Source of the DNA: Comamonadaceae bacterium
GTDB lineage: Bacteria; Pseudomonadota; Gammaproteobacteria; Burkholderiales; Burkholderiaceae_C
DNA: 64,000 nucleotides
NCBI GenBank assembly: GCA_947450765.1
Contig: CANFXC010000006.1
Span: 1-64,000 of the forward strand
Reading direction: 5' to 3'
A program made the translations under genes and the position numbers. This document shows, piece by piece, positions 39,019 through 49,906 of this stretch. Position 1 is the stretch's first letter. Each line of letters starts with the position of its first letter. The notes beneath the pieces were generated by a model. It did not search any database and was not told the DNA's origin. It worked only from the letters and a program-made list of their open reading frames with translations.

Positions 39019-40137
39019 TTGGCCCGCCAACCTAAGCTGTTGCCGGTCCATGCGGCCTATGAGGCAGAGTTGCAGGCGCGTGGCTTCGTCAGCGACCCCG
39101 CGCAATTGCGTGCGGTGGCTGCGTTGGAGCGCTGCGCAACCGAATGGGCAGGCTTCAAAGAAAAGCGTTCCAACGCATTCAAGAAGCTGATCAACCGGCC
39201 GGCCATTCCGCGTGGTGTTTACATGCACGGCGGCGTTGGTCGGGGTAAAAGCTTCCTGATGGATTGCTTTTACAACGCGGTGCCGCTCAAGCGCAAAACA
39301 CGGCTGCATTTTCATGAGTTCATGCGTGAAGTGCACCGTGAGCTGCGCGACCTGCAGGGCACGGTGAATCCGCTCGACGAATTGGGGCGTAGGATTTCTC
39401 TGCGCTACCGCTTGATCTGCTTTGATGAATTTCACGTGGCAGACATCACGGATGCGATGATCCTGCACCGGTTGCTGGCAGCCTTGTTTGACAACGGCGT
39501 GGGTTTTGTCACGACCTCTAATTTTGCGCCTGATGATCTGTACCCGAACGGCTTGCACCGGGACCGCATCCTCCCGGCGATTGCTTTGCTGAAGGCGAAT
39601 TTGGAAGTGCTGAGTGTCGACAACGGCACCGACTACCGTCGCCGCACGCTAGAGCAACTCAGGCTGTATCTGACGCCGCTGGATGCTGCTGCTGATGCGG
39701 AGATGACCGAGACTTTCAACCGCTTGGCTGAAGCGCACGACGAAGACCCGATTTTGCAGATTGAAGCACGGCAGATTCACGCCCGGCGAAAAGCCGGTGG
39801 TCTGGTCTGGTTCGACTTTAAAACGCTGTGTGGTGGACCGCGATCCCAAAACGATTACTTGGAACTCGCCAGTCAGTTCCACACTGTGCTGTTGAGCGAT
39901 GTACCGTACATGCCTGTCAACAAGGCGTCCGAAGCCCGGCGCTTCACTTGGCTGGTCGATGTCTTGTATGACCGCCGCGTCAAACTGATCATGTCGGCGG
40001 AAGTGGCACCGGAAGAGCTGTACACAGAAGGCCCACTGGCACATGAATTTCCGCGTACCATTTCACGTTTGAACGAAATGCAATCGGCGGAATTTCTGGC
40101 GCTTGAACGCCGGGACGTCGACACAACGCTCACATGA
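39019..40137 (+). CDS. zapE: Cell division protein ZapE (AFG1-like ATPase)
   Basis: GVYMHGGVGRGKSFLMDCFY, CFDEFHVADITDAMIL; TTG start. Confidence 0.93.
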   Translation: MARQPKLLPVHAAYEAELQARGFVSDPAQLRAVAALERCATEWAGFKEKRSNAFKKLINRPAIPRGVYMHGGVGRGKSFLMDCFYNAVPLKRKTRLHFHEFMREVHRELRDLQGTVNPLDELGRRISLRYRLICFDEFHVADITDAMILHRLLAALFDNGVGFVTTSNFAPDDLYPNGLHRDRILPAIALLKANLEVLSVDNGTDYRRRTLEQLRLYLTPLDAAADAEMTETFNRLAEAHDEDPILQIEARQIHARRKAGGLVWFDFKTLCGGPRSQNDYLELASQFHTVLLSDVPYMPVNKASEARRFTWLVDVLYDRRVKLIMSAEVAPEELYTEGPLAHEFPRTISRLNEMQSAEFLALERRDVDTTLT

Positions 40138-40775
40138 AATTTTTTTGCCTATTGGCGCTTTGCTCAGGGCTGGTTGGCAGTGTCATTGCGCAGCCAAGGG
40201 ATGATGGTGGGCCGCAGGAGCGTGCCGCCGAGCGATCGCGCATCACAGCAGAAAGGCAAAAGCTTGAGGCTGACTTTAAGGCTGCACAAGCCGTTTGCTT
40301 TCGCAAGTTCTTTGCCAATAATTGTCGTGACAAGTTGCTCCCGCCGTATCGTGAGCAATTGGCGGATCTTCGGCGTCAGGAAATTTTGATCAATGAGGTC
40401 GAGCGAAAGCTCAGCGCAGCCGATCAGCTGTTGAAGACCGAAGAAAAACTCAGTTTGCAGCGCGAGCAGCAGGCTGAGCAAGCGTTAAAAGTTCAACAAG
40501 ACGCAGCCACCCAAGCCGAGCGCGCCAAGCAGCGCGAGGTTGATCAGGGAAATACGGCAGAGCAGGCTGCTTCCAATAAGGCCAGCATGGGTACCCGACT
40601 AGAGAGTAACCAGAGCAAGGCAGCCGAGTCCGTGAGCAAGCGCGCACAAGCTGCCGCAAACGTGGAAGCAACACGCCTGCGGCAGGAGCAAGCTGCCAAA
40701 AATCGGACTGAGCGCGATCAGCGCTTGCGCGAAGACGGTCCGCCGACGGGCAAGTCCCTGCCTGCTTATCCCTGA
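40134..40775 (+). CDS. Hypothetical exported coiled-coil protein
   Basis: Signal peptide; Cys pair in AVCFRKFFANNCRDKL; long Gln/Ala/Glu/Lys-rich helix; ATGA overlap with zapE. Confidence 0.75.
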   Translation: MKFFCLLALCSGLVGSVIAQPRDDGGPQERAAERSRITAERQKLEADFKAAQAVCFRKFFANNCRDKLLPPYREQLADLRRQEILINEVERKLSAADQLLKTEEKLSLQREQQAEQALKVQQDAATQAERAKQREVDQGNTAEQAASNKASMGTRLESNQSKAAESVSKRAQAAANVEATRLRQEQAAKNRTERDQRLREDGPPTGKSLPAYP

Positions 40776-40834
40776 AGAACCGGCTGCCCACCTTGCTCAC
40801 CAACCTGCATTCTGTCGAAAGGCGACTCATCGAC

Positions 40835-40996
40835 ATGGCCATCGAACATGCGGACCTCGATGCTTTGATCGATTTGATGGCGCATACCCTGCCTGTCGAT
40901 CAGCTCATGTTCAAACGGTTGAAGAAACGTCGGTTGATGTTGCGTGACAAGATCACGCAGCTTGAATCATCTCTTCGCCCGTCTGAGCCCGCCTGA
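40835..40996 (+). CDS. YdcH/DUF465 family protein
   Basis: MAIEHADLDALIDLMAHTLPVDQLMFKRLKKRRLMLRDKITQLES; alternative start at 40793. Confidence 0.8.
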   Translation: MAIEHADLDALIDLMAHTLPVDQLMFKRLKKRRLMLRDKITQLESSLRPSEPA

Positions 40997-42996
40997 TGGA
41001 TCTTGAACAGCAAGTCGAGGAGGCTTTTGGGCCCGACGGTGTGCTGTCCCGCGCCGCCGATCAGTTTGTGCCCCGCAGTGGTCAAACCGAGATGGCGTTG
41101 GCGGTGGCCCGTGCGATCGAAGGCGCGTACCCGTTGGTGGTCGAGGCCAGCACCGGCGTCGGTAAAACATTTTCTTATTTGGTGCCCGCCTTGCTCAGCG
41201 GGGAGCGGGTCTTGCTGTCGACTGCGACCAAAGCCTTGCAAGACCAGCTCTACGGTCGCGATTTACCGCGCCTCGTCGAAGCCTTGGGCGTACCGGTCAG
41301 CACGGCATTGCTCAAGGGACGCGGCAGTTACCTGTGCCTGCACCGCATGGAGCAAGCGCGAACAGAGGTCATGCAACCTGAGCGCAGCACGCTGCATGCG
41401 TTGGCGCGTATTGAAGAATGGTCGCAGACCACCCGCACCGGAGATTTGGCTGAACTACCGGGTCTGGACGAGCGTTCGCCAGTGATTCCGCTGGTCACTT
41501 CGACACGCGAAAACTGCCTTGGTGCCGCTTGTCCGAAGTTCCGGGCCTGTCACGTCAATCTGGCCAGGCGCGAGGCTTTGGCCGCTGACGTGGTGGTCAT
41601 CAACCACCATTTATTTTTTGCAGATTTGGCTGTGCGTGAGTCGGGTGTGGCCGAGCTACTGCCCACGGTGCGCATTGCGATTTTTGACGAAGCCCATCAG
41701 CTCAACGAGACCGGCGTACAGTTTTTGGGCAAAAACATCAGCACCGGCCAGTTGCTGGATTTTTGTCGCGACTTGCTGGGCACGGGCCTGCAAATGGCGC
41801 GCGGCTTGGTCGACTGGCAAGCGCTTGCCGGCAAGGCCGAGCGCGCTGCCCGGGAGCTGCGCCTGTGTGTCGGCAAAGCCTATCCGGGAACCAAGCTGCG
41901 CTGGACTGACGCTTGCCCCGAAACAGTGGATCCTGATGCTTGGGTGCTAGCGTTAGAGCAAATGGCAGATGCTTGCTCGGCGGCCGCTGAAGCACTCGAC
42001 ACGGTGAGTGAAATTGCGCCTGATTTCTTGAGGCTGCTAGAGCGGGCCGTTGAGTTTGGCGAACGCCTGCGGCATTTCGCCGGGCCATGCCAGACCGGTT
42101 CGGTGCGCTGGCTGGAGGTAGGCGCGCAACTGCGCTTGATTGAGTCGCCGCTCGACATCGCACAAGCAGTTCAGGCCAAGGTGCTCGGCAGCAACCCGGA
42201 GGCCGCGAAGACTTGGATTTTTACCTCAGCCACGCTCGGTGATGATGACAAATTGAGCTGGTTCACGAAGCCTTGTGGACTGGCTGGTGCTCAGCTCTTG
42301 CGGGTCGGTAGCCCGTTTGACTACGCGACGCAGGCCGCGGTTTATGTGCCGCGTGATTTTCCGAAACCTAGCGAGGCTGCTCACATGACCCGCGTCGCAC
42401 TTTCAGCGGCGTTGTGGGCTTCACGCCTAGGCGGCCGGACGATGGTGCTGACCACGACCTTGCGGGCTTTGCGCGGCATCGCCGATATTCTGCGTGAGAC
42501 TTTTGAGGCTTCAGGTGAACTGGAAGTACTGGTGCAGGGGGCCCTGCCCAAGCGTGTCCTGATCGACCGCTTTCGCCAAGGTCGCTCTAACGGTGGAGCC
42601 GGATGCATTTTGGTTGCATCCGCTTCTTTTTGGGAAGGCATTGACGTGCCGGGTGATGCCTTGCAGCTGGTCATCATTGACAAGCTGCCTTTCCCTCCAC
42701 CCAATGATCCAATGGCTGAAGCTCGGTCAAAGCACATTGAGTCCGAAGGCCGCAGCGCGTTCAATGATTACTTCTTACCCGAGGCTGCGGTAGCCCTCAA
42801 GCAGGGTGCCGGACGCCTGATTCGGCGTGAAACCGATCAAGGTGTGCTGGTGGTGTGTGACACCCGCTTGGTGGCGATGGGCTACGGAAAGCGCTTGCTG
42901 AAAGCCTTGCCACCCATGCAAAGATTGACGACTGAAGAGGAGTTGCTGGAACGCCTCGACATGCTCACCAAAATTTGTACCACGCCCCCTGTTTAG
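40996..42996 (+). CDS. ATP-dependent DNA helicase, DinG/YoaA family
   Basis: 666 aa; VEASTGVGKTFSYLVPAL, Fe-S Cys cluster (C..GAACPKFRAC), DEAH, QGAGRLIRRETDQGVL. Confidence 0.93.
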   Translation: MDLEQQVEEAFGPDGVLSRAADQFVPRSGQTEMALAVARAIEGAYPLVVEASTGVGKTFSYLVPALLSGERVLLSTATKALQDQLYGRDLPRLVEALGVPVSTALLKGRGSYLCLHRMEQARTEVMQPERSTLHALARIEEWSQTTRTGDLAELPGLDERSPVIPLVTSTRENCLGAACPKFRACHVNLARREALAADVVVINHHLFFADLAVRESGVAELLPTVRIAIFDEAHQLNETGVQFLGKNISTGQLLDFCRDLLGTGLQMARGLVDWQALAGKAERAARELRLCVGKAYPGTKLRWTDACPETVDPDAWVLALEQMADACSAAAEALDTVSEIAPDFLRLLERAVEFGERLRHFAGPCQTGSVRWLEVGAQLRLIESPLDIAQAVQAKVLGSNPEAAKTWIFTSATLGDDDKLSWFTKPCGLAGAQLLRVGSPFDYATQAAVYVPRDFPKPSEAAHMTRVALSAALWASRLGGRTMVLTTTLRALRGIADILRETFEASGELEVLVQGALPKRVLIDRFRQGRSNGGAGCILVASASFWEGIDVPGDALQLVIIDKLPFPPPNDPMAEARSKHIESEGRSAFNDYFLPEAAVALKQGAGRLIRRETDQGVLVVCDTRLVAMGYGKRLLKALPPMQRLTTEEELLERLDMLTKICTTPPV

Positions 42997-43783
42997 CTTT
43001 GGTGTCGTTGCGTGTGAAAGCACTGTCTGGGTAGCTTTTTTGCATCACACGGAGAGTGTCATCGCGCAGTTGAGTCATGCCCAAGGCGTCATAAGAGCGG
43101 TAAATAAGCGAAAGCGCTTCTTCAATGGCGGGTACATCACGGTACGATGTGAGGGCACTTTGTGCCCGATTGATGGTTGCAAGATAAGCGCCACGACTGA
43201 AATAATATCGAGCGACGTGCACTTCAGACTCGGCCAGCGAGTTGACGATGTAAGTCATGCGCAGACGCGCATCGGGCGTGTATTTTGAATCAGGAAAACG
43301 CGCTGCCAGTTCCTTGAACGCCTCGAAGGATTCTTTGGCGGCTTTTTGGTCACGCTCTGAAAGATCTTGGCGAATCCAAGAACTGAAAAGACCGAGGTTG
43401 TCATTGAAATTGACGAGGCCCTTTAAATACAGCGCGTAGTCTAGGGCTGAGCTGGCGGGGTGTAGCCGCACGAAACGGTCAAGCGTTGCAATGGCTTTGA
43501 CTTGGTCGCCGTTTTTATACTGTGTATAAGCTTTTTCAAGTTCTGCCTGCTGGGCCAAGGGTGTTCCAGCGGCACGGCCTTCGAGCTTTTCGTACAAGCC
43601 AATGGCTTTTTCATAGGCTCCGGAGCTGGCTTCGTCTTTCGCTTCCGAGTAAATTTTGTTGGGACTCCATGTCGCTGTGGGGTCGACAGGGGTTGAGGCG
43701 CACCCAACAATCAAGCCGCCGAGAATTAAAACAGCGGTTGCGGTGCGAGTCGTGGCTTGTAGCGCCGATAATTTGAACAACAT
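42965..43783 (-). CDS. bamD: Outer membrane protein assembly factor BamD
   Basis: Lipobox LIVGCAST; TPR-like GAYEKAIGLYEKLEGR; start MLFKLSALQ. Confidence 0.93.
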   Translation of the reverse strand: MLFKLSALQATTRTATAVLILGGLIVGCASTPVDPTATWSPNKIYSEAKDEASSGAYEKAIGLYEKLEGRAAGTPLAQQAELEKAYTQYKNGDQVKAIATLDRFVRLHPASSALDYALYLKGLVNFNDNLGLFSSWIRQDLSERDQKAAKESFEAFKELAARFPDSKYTPDARLRMTYIVNSLAESEVHVARYYFSRGAYLATINRAQSALTSYRDVPAIEEALSLIYRSYDALGMTQLRDDTLRVMQKSYPDSAFTRNDTKAKQGAWYKFW

Positions 43784-43799
43784 CGTGATCGACTCTCTA

Positions 43800-44834
43800 A
43801 TGACTGTTTCTGAACATAGCCCAATAATTATATCGAGCGCCTCTTTGATCGCTAACGCTTCTGATGACTCCATAGAGGAGGCAGACAGCGTCGTTGAGGT
43901 CGAATTGCGTGAGGCGGCCGCACCGATTTCTGCACACGGCGAGCGGCTGGACCGAGCTTTGGCTGGAATTGTGCCCGAGTTCTCGCGCACTTATCTTCAA
44001 CAACTCATTGAGTCCGGCGCAGTTCGCTTAAAAAACCAAGTCATCACCAAGACCTCGGCCAAGGTCAAGGCCGGTGATTTGTTGCAAATTGAACTGCGGC
44101 CGACCCCCCAGAGCCAAGCCTTCAAGCCTGAGGTCATGGACTTGGACGTTGTTTTCGAAGACGATTATTTGATGGTGATCAACAAGCCTGCAGGCTTGGT
44201 TGTGCACCCGGCACCGGGCAACTGGAGCGGTACTCTATTGAATGGCTTGCTCGGCCGCGATGAGGCGATGCGTTTTTTACCGCGCGCCGGTATCGTGCAC
44301 CGGCTCGACAAAGACACCAGCGGCTTGATGGTTGTGGCTAAAACCCGTGAAGCCATGGATCGGTTGGTCGAGATGATTGCTGCTCGCCATGTCAACCGCG
44401 ACTATCTGGCGGTAGGCCAGAAAGAGTGGCTAGGGTCGCGGCAACAGCAGGTGGCGCTGCCGATCGGACGCGACCCGCGCAACCGTTTGCGCATGGCGGT
44501 GGTCGATCTTGAACGTAACTCTGGCAAAACAGCCATGACGGATATCTCATTGATCGATAACCAAGACGATTTTTGCCTCGTGCGATGCAAGCTTTATACC
44601 GGCCGCACGCATCAGATCCGCGTTCACATGGCCGCATTGGGTCATCCGCTGGTCTCTGATGCCCTGTACGGCGGTGAGCCTGCTGCTGGACTCACACGGC
44701 AGGCCTTGCATGCCCGTCGTCTGGGTTTTGAGCACCCCGTGAGTGGCGAGGCCATGACTTTTATTTCCCCGGTGCCGGCCGACTTAGAAGCCGCCATGGC
44801 TGAGTTGGGGCTCAGTTACAATGGAAAACTGTAG
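43800..44834 (+). CDS. rluD: 23S rRNA pseudouridine synthase RluD
   Basis: S4 domain, HRLDKDTSGLMVVAKT, GRTHQIRVHMAALGHP. Confidence 0.95.
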   Translation: MTVSEHSPIIISSASLIANASDDSIEEADSVVEVELREAAAPISAHGERLDRALAGIVPEFSRTYLQQLIESGAVRLKNQVITKTSAKVKAGDLLQIELRPTPQSQAFKPEVMDLDVVFEDDYLMVINKPAGLVVHPAPGNWSGTLLNGLLGRDEAMRFLPRAGIVHRLDKDTSGLMVVAKTREAMDRLVEMIAARHVNRDYLAVGQKEWLGSRQQQVALPIGRDPRNRLRMAVVDLERNSGKTAMTDISLIDNQDDFCLVRCKLYTGRTHQIRVHMAALGHPLVSDALYGGEPAAGLTRQALHARRLGFEHPVSGEAMTFISPVPADLEAAMAELGLSYNGKL

Positions 44835-44962
44835 TCTCAACGACTTGCCAGCGTTACGCTCACCGGATGGTTTCCCGCCAACCTGAACCTCTCGTCTCTG
44901 TGCCCCCGCCTCGTTTAAAACTAGGCCAGCCTCACCCGGCTCTTTTACGGATTTGAAAAATC

Positions 44963-45700
44963 ATGAATACGATGGATGCAAAGCGCGTCCTCGAAACGGC
45001 ATTGATCTGCGCTCCGCAACCATTGCATGTGCGCGAGATGGAGGTGCTCTTCGATGGTGCGCTGTCAGCCGACACTCTGAAACGCCTGTTGCAGCAGTTG
45101 CAGGACGATTGGGCCGGTCGAGGCGTTGAATTGATCCATGTGGCCAGTGGCTGGCGTTTTCAAAGTCGCCCGGAGATGCGTGAATTCCTAGACCGGTTGC
45201 ACCCTGAAAAGCCGCCCAAGTACACCCGCGCGGCGCTAGAGACATTGGCGATCATTGCCTACCGTCAGCCCGTGACACGCGGCGACATGGAAGATATTCG
45301 GGGCGTGACGATCAACAGCCTGTTGCTCAAGCAGTTGGAGGACAGAGGTTGGGTCGAGGTGATTGGCCATCGTGAAACTGTCGGTCGGCCTGGGCTTTAC
45401 GCGACCACCCGGCAGTTTCTGGATGATCTTGGGGTCGAGTCGCTCGACCAATTACCTGCCATGAACAGCTCCGAAGGTGAGGCTGCCATGTTGGAGCAGA
45501 TCGAGTTTGGCCTGTCGGAGCCGGCACCGATTGCTGAGTCTTTGGTGGTGCCCGTAGAGATCGAGGCCGTGATGGAGGTCGAAGCTGAGTTCGATATAAA
45601 AGCTGAGATCGACATAGAGATTGAGACCGGGACAGAGTCAAAGACTGAGACGCAGACGACGCCCGAAGACCCTGACAAGCCAACCCGCGAAAACACATGA
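44963..45700 (+). CDS. scpB: Segregation and condensation protein ScpB
   Basis: [32 protein letters not shown]; acidic C-terminal tail. Confidence 0.94.
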   Translation: MNTMDAKRVLETALICAPQPLHVREMEVLFDGALSADTLKRLLQQLQDDWAGRGVELIHVASGWRFQSRPEMREFLDRLHPEKPPKYTRAALETLAIIAYRQPVTRGDMEDIRGVTINSLLLKQLEDRGWVEVIGHRETVGRPGLYATTRQFLDDLGVESLDQLPAMNSSEGEAAMLEQIEFGLSEPAPIAESLVVPVEIEAVMEVEAEFDIKAEIDIEIETGTESKTETQTTPEDPDKPTRENT

Positions 45701-47265
45701 ACCCATCAGACATCCCCGTTCCCGCCACCGACTTGTCTACCCAGCCGGTTGTTGACGTCATCACGCCAGAAGTGCAGGACGCCGCAAAGCAGCCGCCAGC
45801 ACATCGGCCGCAGGTCGCTGCAACTCGCGACTCAGCCTACCAGTTCGAAGATGTGGTGACCGGCCAATTCGACGCTGACGAAGAAGATGTCGCCGTCGTT
45901 TTGTCCAAGCGAGTGTTGTCTGCACAGCCGGAAAGCCCGAAGCTGCACAAGGTGCTGGCGCAGGCCGGTTTGGGTTCGCGCCTGGAGATGGAGCAACTCA
46001 TTTTGGAAGGACGAATTTCTGTCAACGCCGAACCGGCTCACGTCGGTCAGCGCATCCAGTTTGGCGACACAGTCAAGGTCAACGGCAAGCCGGTTCGTGT
46101 GCGTATCGACCCGCCGCCAGCCCGTGTGATCGCCTATCACAAGCCTGCTGGCGAGGTTGTCACCCACGACGACCCGCAAAACCGGCCTACCGTTTTTCGG
46201 CGTTTGCCCAAGCTCTACCAAGGTAAGTGGCAGTCTGTCGGTCGGCTTGATCTGAACACCGAGGGCTTGTTGTTGTTGACGAGTTCCGGGGAGCTCGCCA
46301 ACCAATTGATGCATCCGCGTTTTGGTTTGGAGCGTGAATACGCCGTTCGTGTGCTGGGTGCACTGAACAATGAAGAGAAAAAACGCTTGTTAGAGGGCGT
46401 GCAGCTTGACGACGGCATGGCTCAGTTCGGCACGATTGAAGCCGGCGGCGGCGAGGGCGCTAACTGCTGGTACAAGGTCACGATTTCTGAAGGCCGCAAC
46501 CGCGAAGTGCGCCGCATGTTTGAAGCTGTCGGCCACGCCGTCAGCCGTTTGATTCGCATTCGTTATGGCGCGGTTATGCTGCCGCGCGGCCTCAAGCGCG
46601 GCGCCTTCGTCGAACTCGATGAAAATGACATTGCAGCGCTGACGAATGCGGTGAGTCGATCTGAATCGCGCGGCGATCCACGACCACCGCGTCAAGCGGA
46701 CGGGGCGCCTGGCAATGGCCGCACAGGTCGTGGTCCGCGGCAAGAGCGTTCACGCGGCAATCGGGGTGCGCCCGTGCAGCGTCAGCCTGGCGATGCGCAG
46801 CGGGAAGACGCGCCAGAGCCCTACGATTTGCAGCCGCCACCACAGCGGCAAGATGCTGGTCGTGGGAGAGGCCCTGGCTCCGGTGGTCGTGGCCCCGGCC
46901 CAGGTGGCCCGCGCGGAGGTCCGCGTCAGGGTGGCTTCGGCGGTGGTGGCAATGCAGGCAGGCAAGGTCAGCAACGCGGTGGCGATCGTTCGGCCCGGTC
47001 TGACAACCCACCAGGTGGTTCGCAGCCAGACCCGATGAAAACGTCGTTTGGCTACATCGGTGCCGACACATTCACTAGGCAACGCCAAGCGCAGGGCCAA
47101 GGTCAGCGTCGTGGCGGTAGCGGAGGCGGCGGTGGTTATAGCGGCGGAGGTGGTGGTGGGGGTGGTTATGGCGGCGGTGGCGGCACCGGTGGTCCACGCC
47201 GTGGTGGTGGTGGCGGTAATCGAGGCGGCAGTGGCGGAGGCGGTGGCCGAAGCGGGAATCGCTGA
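45697..47265 (+). CDS. rluB: 23S rRNA pseudouridine synthase RluB with long Gly/Arg-rich C-terminal tail
   Basis: [37 protein letters not shown]; about 200-aa RGG-type tail. Confidence 0.94.
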   Translation: MNPSDIPVPATDLSTQPVVDVITPEVQDAAKQPPAHRPQVAATRDSAYQFEDVVTGQFDADEEDVAVVLSKRVLSAQPESPKLHKVLAQAGLGSRLEMEQLILEGRISVNAEPAHVGQRIQFGDTVKVNGKPVRVRIDPPPARVIAYHKPAGEVVTHDDPQNRPTVFRRLPKLYQGKWQSVGRLDLNTEGLLLLTSSGELANQLMHPRFGLEREYAVRVLGALNNEEKKRLLEGVQLDDGMAQFGTIEAGGGEGANCWYKVTISEGRNREVRRMFEAVGHAVSRLIRIRYGAVMLPRGLKRGAFVELDENDIAALTNAVSRSESRGDPRPPRQADGAPGNGRTGRGPRQERSRGNRGAPVQRQPGDAQREDAPEPYDLQPPPQRQDAGRGRGPGSGGRGPGPGGPRGGPRQGGFGGGGNAGRQGQQRGGDRSARSDNPPGGSQPDPMKTSFGYIGADTFTRQRQAQGQGQRRGGSGGGGGYSGGGGGGGGYGGGGGTGGPRRGGGGGNRGGSGGGGGRSGNR

Positions 47266-47393
47266 ACATGACGCTGAACTTCAAGGTCTTTCAGCCCACC
47301 CTTGCGTACACATAACTGGTGCGCTCAGGTTAAACTCTAGGGCTTTGTTCATTCAGAACATTCACTCGAAAATTCAAAAGTTAAGGATTCCTC

Positions 47394-47819
47394 ATGGCTA
47401 TCGAACGTACTCTCTCCATCATCAAGCCTGACGCTGTCGCTAAGAACGTCATTGGTCAGATCTACGCCCGTTTCGAAGCTGCTGGCTTGAAAATTGTGGC
47501 TGCCAAGTTTGTGCATCTGTCACGCGGCGAGGCCGAAGCTTTCTACGGCGTGCACCGCGAGCGTCCTTTCTTCAAAGATCTGGTTGATTTCATGGTCTCC
47601 GGCCCAGTGATGATCCAAGCTCTCGAAGGCGAAAACGCTGTCCTGAAGCACCGTGATCTGTTGGGTGCTACTGACCCAAAGAAAGCCGCTCCAGGCACCA
47701 TTCGCGCTGACTTCGCTGAGAGCATTGATGCCAACGCCGTTCACGGTTCTGACGCTGTTGAAACCGCGCAAGTCGAGATCAGCTTCTTCTTCGCAGGCAT
47801 GAACATTTACGCACGCTGA
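47394..47819 (+). CDS. ndk: Nucleoside diphosphate kinase
   Basis: 141 aa; [33 protein letters not shown]. Confidence 0.97.
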   Translation: MAIERTLSIIKPDAVAKNVIGQIYARFEAAGLKIVAAKFVHLSRGEAEAFYGVHRERPFFKDLVDFMVSGPVMIQALEGENAVLKHRDLLGATDPKKAAPGTIRADFAESIDANAVHGSDAVETAQVEISFFFAGMNIYAR

Positions 47820-47942
47820 TATGTCGGCCCCACAGCTTCAGTGCCCGTTGCCGGGTCGTTGCTGGCTTGGGGCCTCTTTTCGTGGGTGGCAGGTTCGGCC
47901 TTTCGGCGCGGGTCATTTCCAGTGCATAAAGGCGACCCTGTC

Positions 47943-49091
47943 ATGACCACCAATCTTCTCGACTTTGACCTTGATGGCTTGGCCGCATTTTGCGAGCAAC
48001 TCGGAGAAAAGCGTTTCCGCGCGACCCAGCTGTTCCGTTGGATTCATCAGCGCGGCGCGACTGACTTTGAACAGATGACGGATCTGGCTAAGTCACTGCG
48101 CAGCAAGCTCGCTGGCAAGGCCCACATTCAGGCTCTCACCGTGCTGTCGCGGCATGACTCTGCTGATGGCACGATCAAGTGGTTGTTCGACGTCGGTGCC
48201 GGCGATGTCATTGAGACCGTCTTCATTCCTGAGGCTGACCGCGGCACTTTGTGCATTTCATCCCAAGCCGGTTGCGCCGTGGGTTGTCGTTTTTGCTCAA
48301 CCGGTCATCAAGGCTTCAGTCGCAACCTCAGCACCGCCGAAATCACGGCGCAGCTTTGGTTTGCCGAGCATTTCCTGCGCCAGCATTTAGGTAAGCAAGA
48401 ACGCGTCATCTCCAACGTGGTGATGATGGGCATGGGTGAACCGCTGCAAAATTACGCGCAGTTGCTGCCAGCCTTGCGCGTCATGCTCGACGACCACGCT
48501 TACGGCCTTTCGCGCCGCCGCGTCACGGTCTCTACCTCTGGCGTGGTGCCGATGATCGACCGTCTCGGGCAAGACTGCCCAGTCGCACTGGCTGTCTCAC
48601 TGCATGCGCCAGACGACACTTTGCGTGACAACCTGGTGCCGCTGAACCGCAAATACCCGATTGCCGAGTTGCTGCAAGCCTGCGCCCGTTACCAAGCCTT
48701 TGCGCCGCGCGACTTCATCACCTTTGAATATTGCATGCTCGACGGCGTGAACGACCAGCCAGAGCATGCGCGCCAGTTGGTCGCGTTGATGCGCAAGCAC
48801 GCGGTGGACGGGCTGTCGTGCAAGTTCAACTTGATTCCTTTCAATCCGTTCCCGGCTTCGGGCTTGACGCGCTCGGCGATGCCGCAAGTGCTGGCATTTG
48901 CCAAAATCTTGCTGGATGCCGGTATCGTGACAACCGTGCGAAAAACCCGTGGCGATGACATTGACGCTGCTTGCGGGCAACTCGCGGGCGACGTGCAAGA
49001 CCGCACCGATGTGCAAAAGCGCATGGCGACACAGCGTCAAGGCATGTTGGCGGGGATCAAGGTCGTTGTAGCACCGGTCAACCAGTCATGA
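47943..49091 (+). CDS. rlmN: 23S rRNA (adenine2503-C2)-methyltransferase RlmN
   Basis: [15 protein letters not shown] radical SAM motif, [11 protein letters not shown]. Confidence 0.96.
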   Translation: MTTNLLDFDLDGLAAFCEQLGEKRFRATQLFRWIHQRGATDFEQMTDLAKSLRSKLAGKAHIQALTVLSRHDSADGTIKWLFDVGAGDVIETVFIPEADRGTLCISSQAGCAVGCRFCSTGHQGFSRNLSTAEITAQLWFAEHFLRQHLGKQERVISNVVMMGMGEPLQNYAQLLPALRVMLDDHAYGLSRRRVTVSTSGVVPMIDRLGQDCPVALAVSLHAPDDTLRDNLVPLNRKYPIAELLQACARYQAFAPRDFITFEYCMLDGVNDQPEHARQLVALMRKHAVDGLSCKFNLIPFNPFPASGLTRSAMPQVLAFAKILLDAGIVTTVRKTRGDDIDAACGQLAGDVQDRTDVQKRMATQRQGMLAGIKVVVAPVNQS

Positions 49092-49906
49092 AGCTGAATG
49101 CCACGCTCACCCGCGGACTTGTCTGCTCGTTGGCTGTGTGGCTGTCCGGCTGTGCGCAAGGAATCGCCGGGCTCGATGCGTCTAGCCGCCCGCAAGTCCT
49201 TGCAGATATTCAGACCGAATCTGACGAAACGCCCAACCAGCGACGGGCGCGCATTCGGCTTGAGCTTGCTACGGCTTACTTTCAGCAAGGCCAGACGCAT
49301 GTTGCGCTGGATGAGATCAAGCAGGCGATTGCCATCGACCCTAGGTATGGGGATGCCTACAACCTGCGTGGTCTGGTGTACCTGCGTCTGAACGACTTGC
49401 CGCTGGCTTCGGACAGTTTTCAACGCGCATTGGCGCTGAATCCTCATGATGCGGACGCTGCACACAATTACGCTTGGTTGCTGTGTCAACATTCTCAATA
49501 CGATGCCTCGCTCAAGTATTTTGCTCGGGCGATTGCCAACCCGACTTACGCTACTCCAGCGAAAAGCTGGATGGCGCAAGGATTGTGTCAGTTGCGTTCA
49601 GGGCAAACTGACGATGCAAAGATCAGTCTGACCCGATCGTATGGGTTGGATGCCGCTCATCCAGTGACCGCTTATAACTTGGCTCTTTTGTTGTTTGAGC
49701 GTGGAGAAATTCAACCTGCGCAGCCTTACGTGCGCCAGCTGAACGACGGTCCTTTGGCCAATGCAGAGTCCTTGTGGCTGGGTATCAAAATTGAGCGACA
49801 ACTGAACAATCCGGATGCAGTTGCTGCGCTGGTCGGTCAACTTCGTGGTCGTTTTGCACAATCTCGCGAGTCGATCGCGTATGAAAAAGGGGCTTTTCAT
49901 GATTGA
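49088..49906 (+). CDS. pilW: Type IV pilus biogenesis/stability lipoprotein PilW (PilF), TPR
   Basis: Lipobox [12 protein letters not shown] repeats; synteny rlmN-pilW-rodZ-ispG. Confidence 0.9.
   Translation: MKLNATLTRGLVCSLAVWLSGCAQGIAGLDASSRPQVLADIQTESDETPNQRRARIRLELATAYFQQGQTHVALDEIKQAIAIDPRYGDAYNLRGLVYLRLNDLPLASDSFQRALALNPHDADAAHNYAWLLCQHSQYDASLKYFARAIANPTYATPAKSWMAQGLCQLRSGQTDDAKISLTRSYGLDAAHPVTAYNLALLLFERGEIQPAQPYVRQLNDGPLANAESLWLGIKIERQLNNPDAVAALVGQLRGRFAQSRESIAYEKGAFHD

Noticed and set aside
44821-44962. Short ORFs between rluD and scpB as a remnant of pgeF, which often follows rluD
   Set aside because: The 22- and 29-codon frames show no convincing similarity by eye; not supportable without a search.
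47101-47240. Gly-rich GGT/GGC repeats considered as a tandem-repeat array or CRISPR-like structure
   Set aside because: Irregular units in frame with rluB; explained by the low-complexity Gly-rich protein tail, with no repeat-spacer periodicity.
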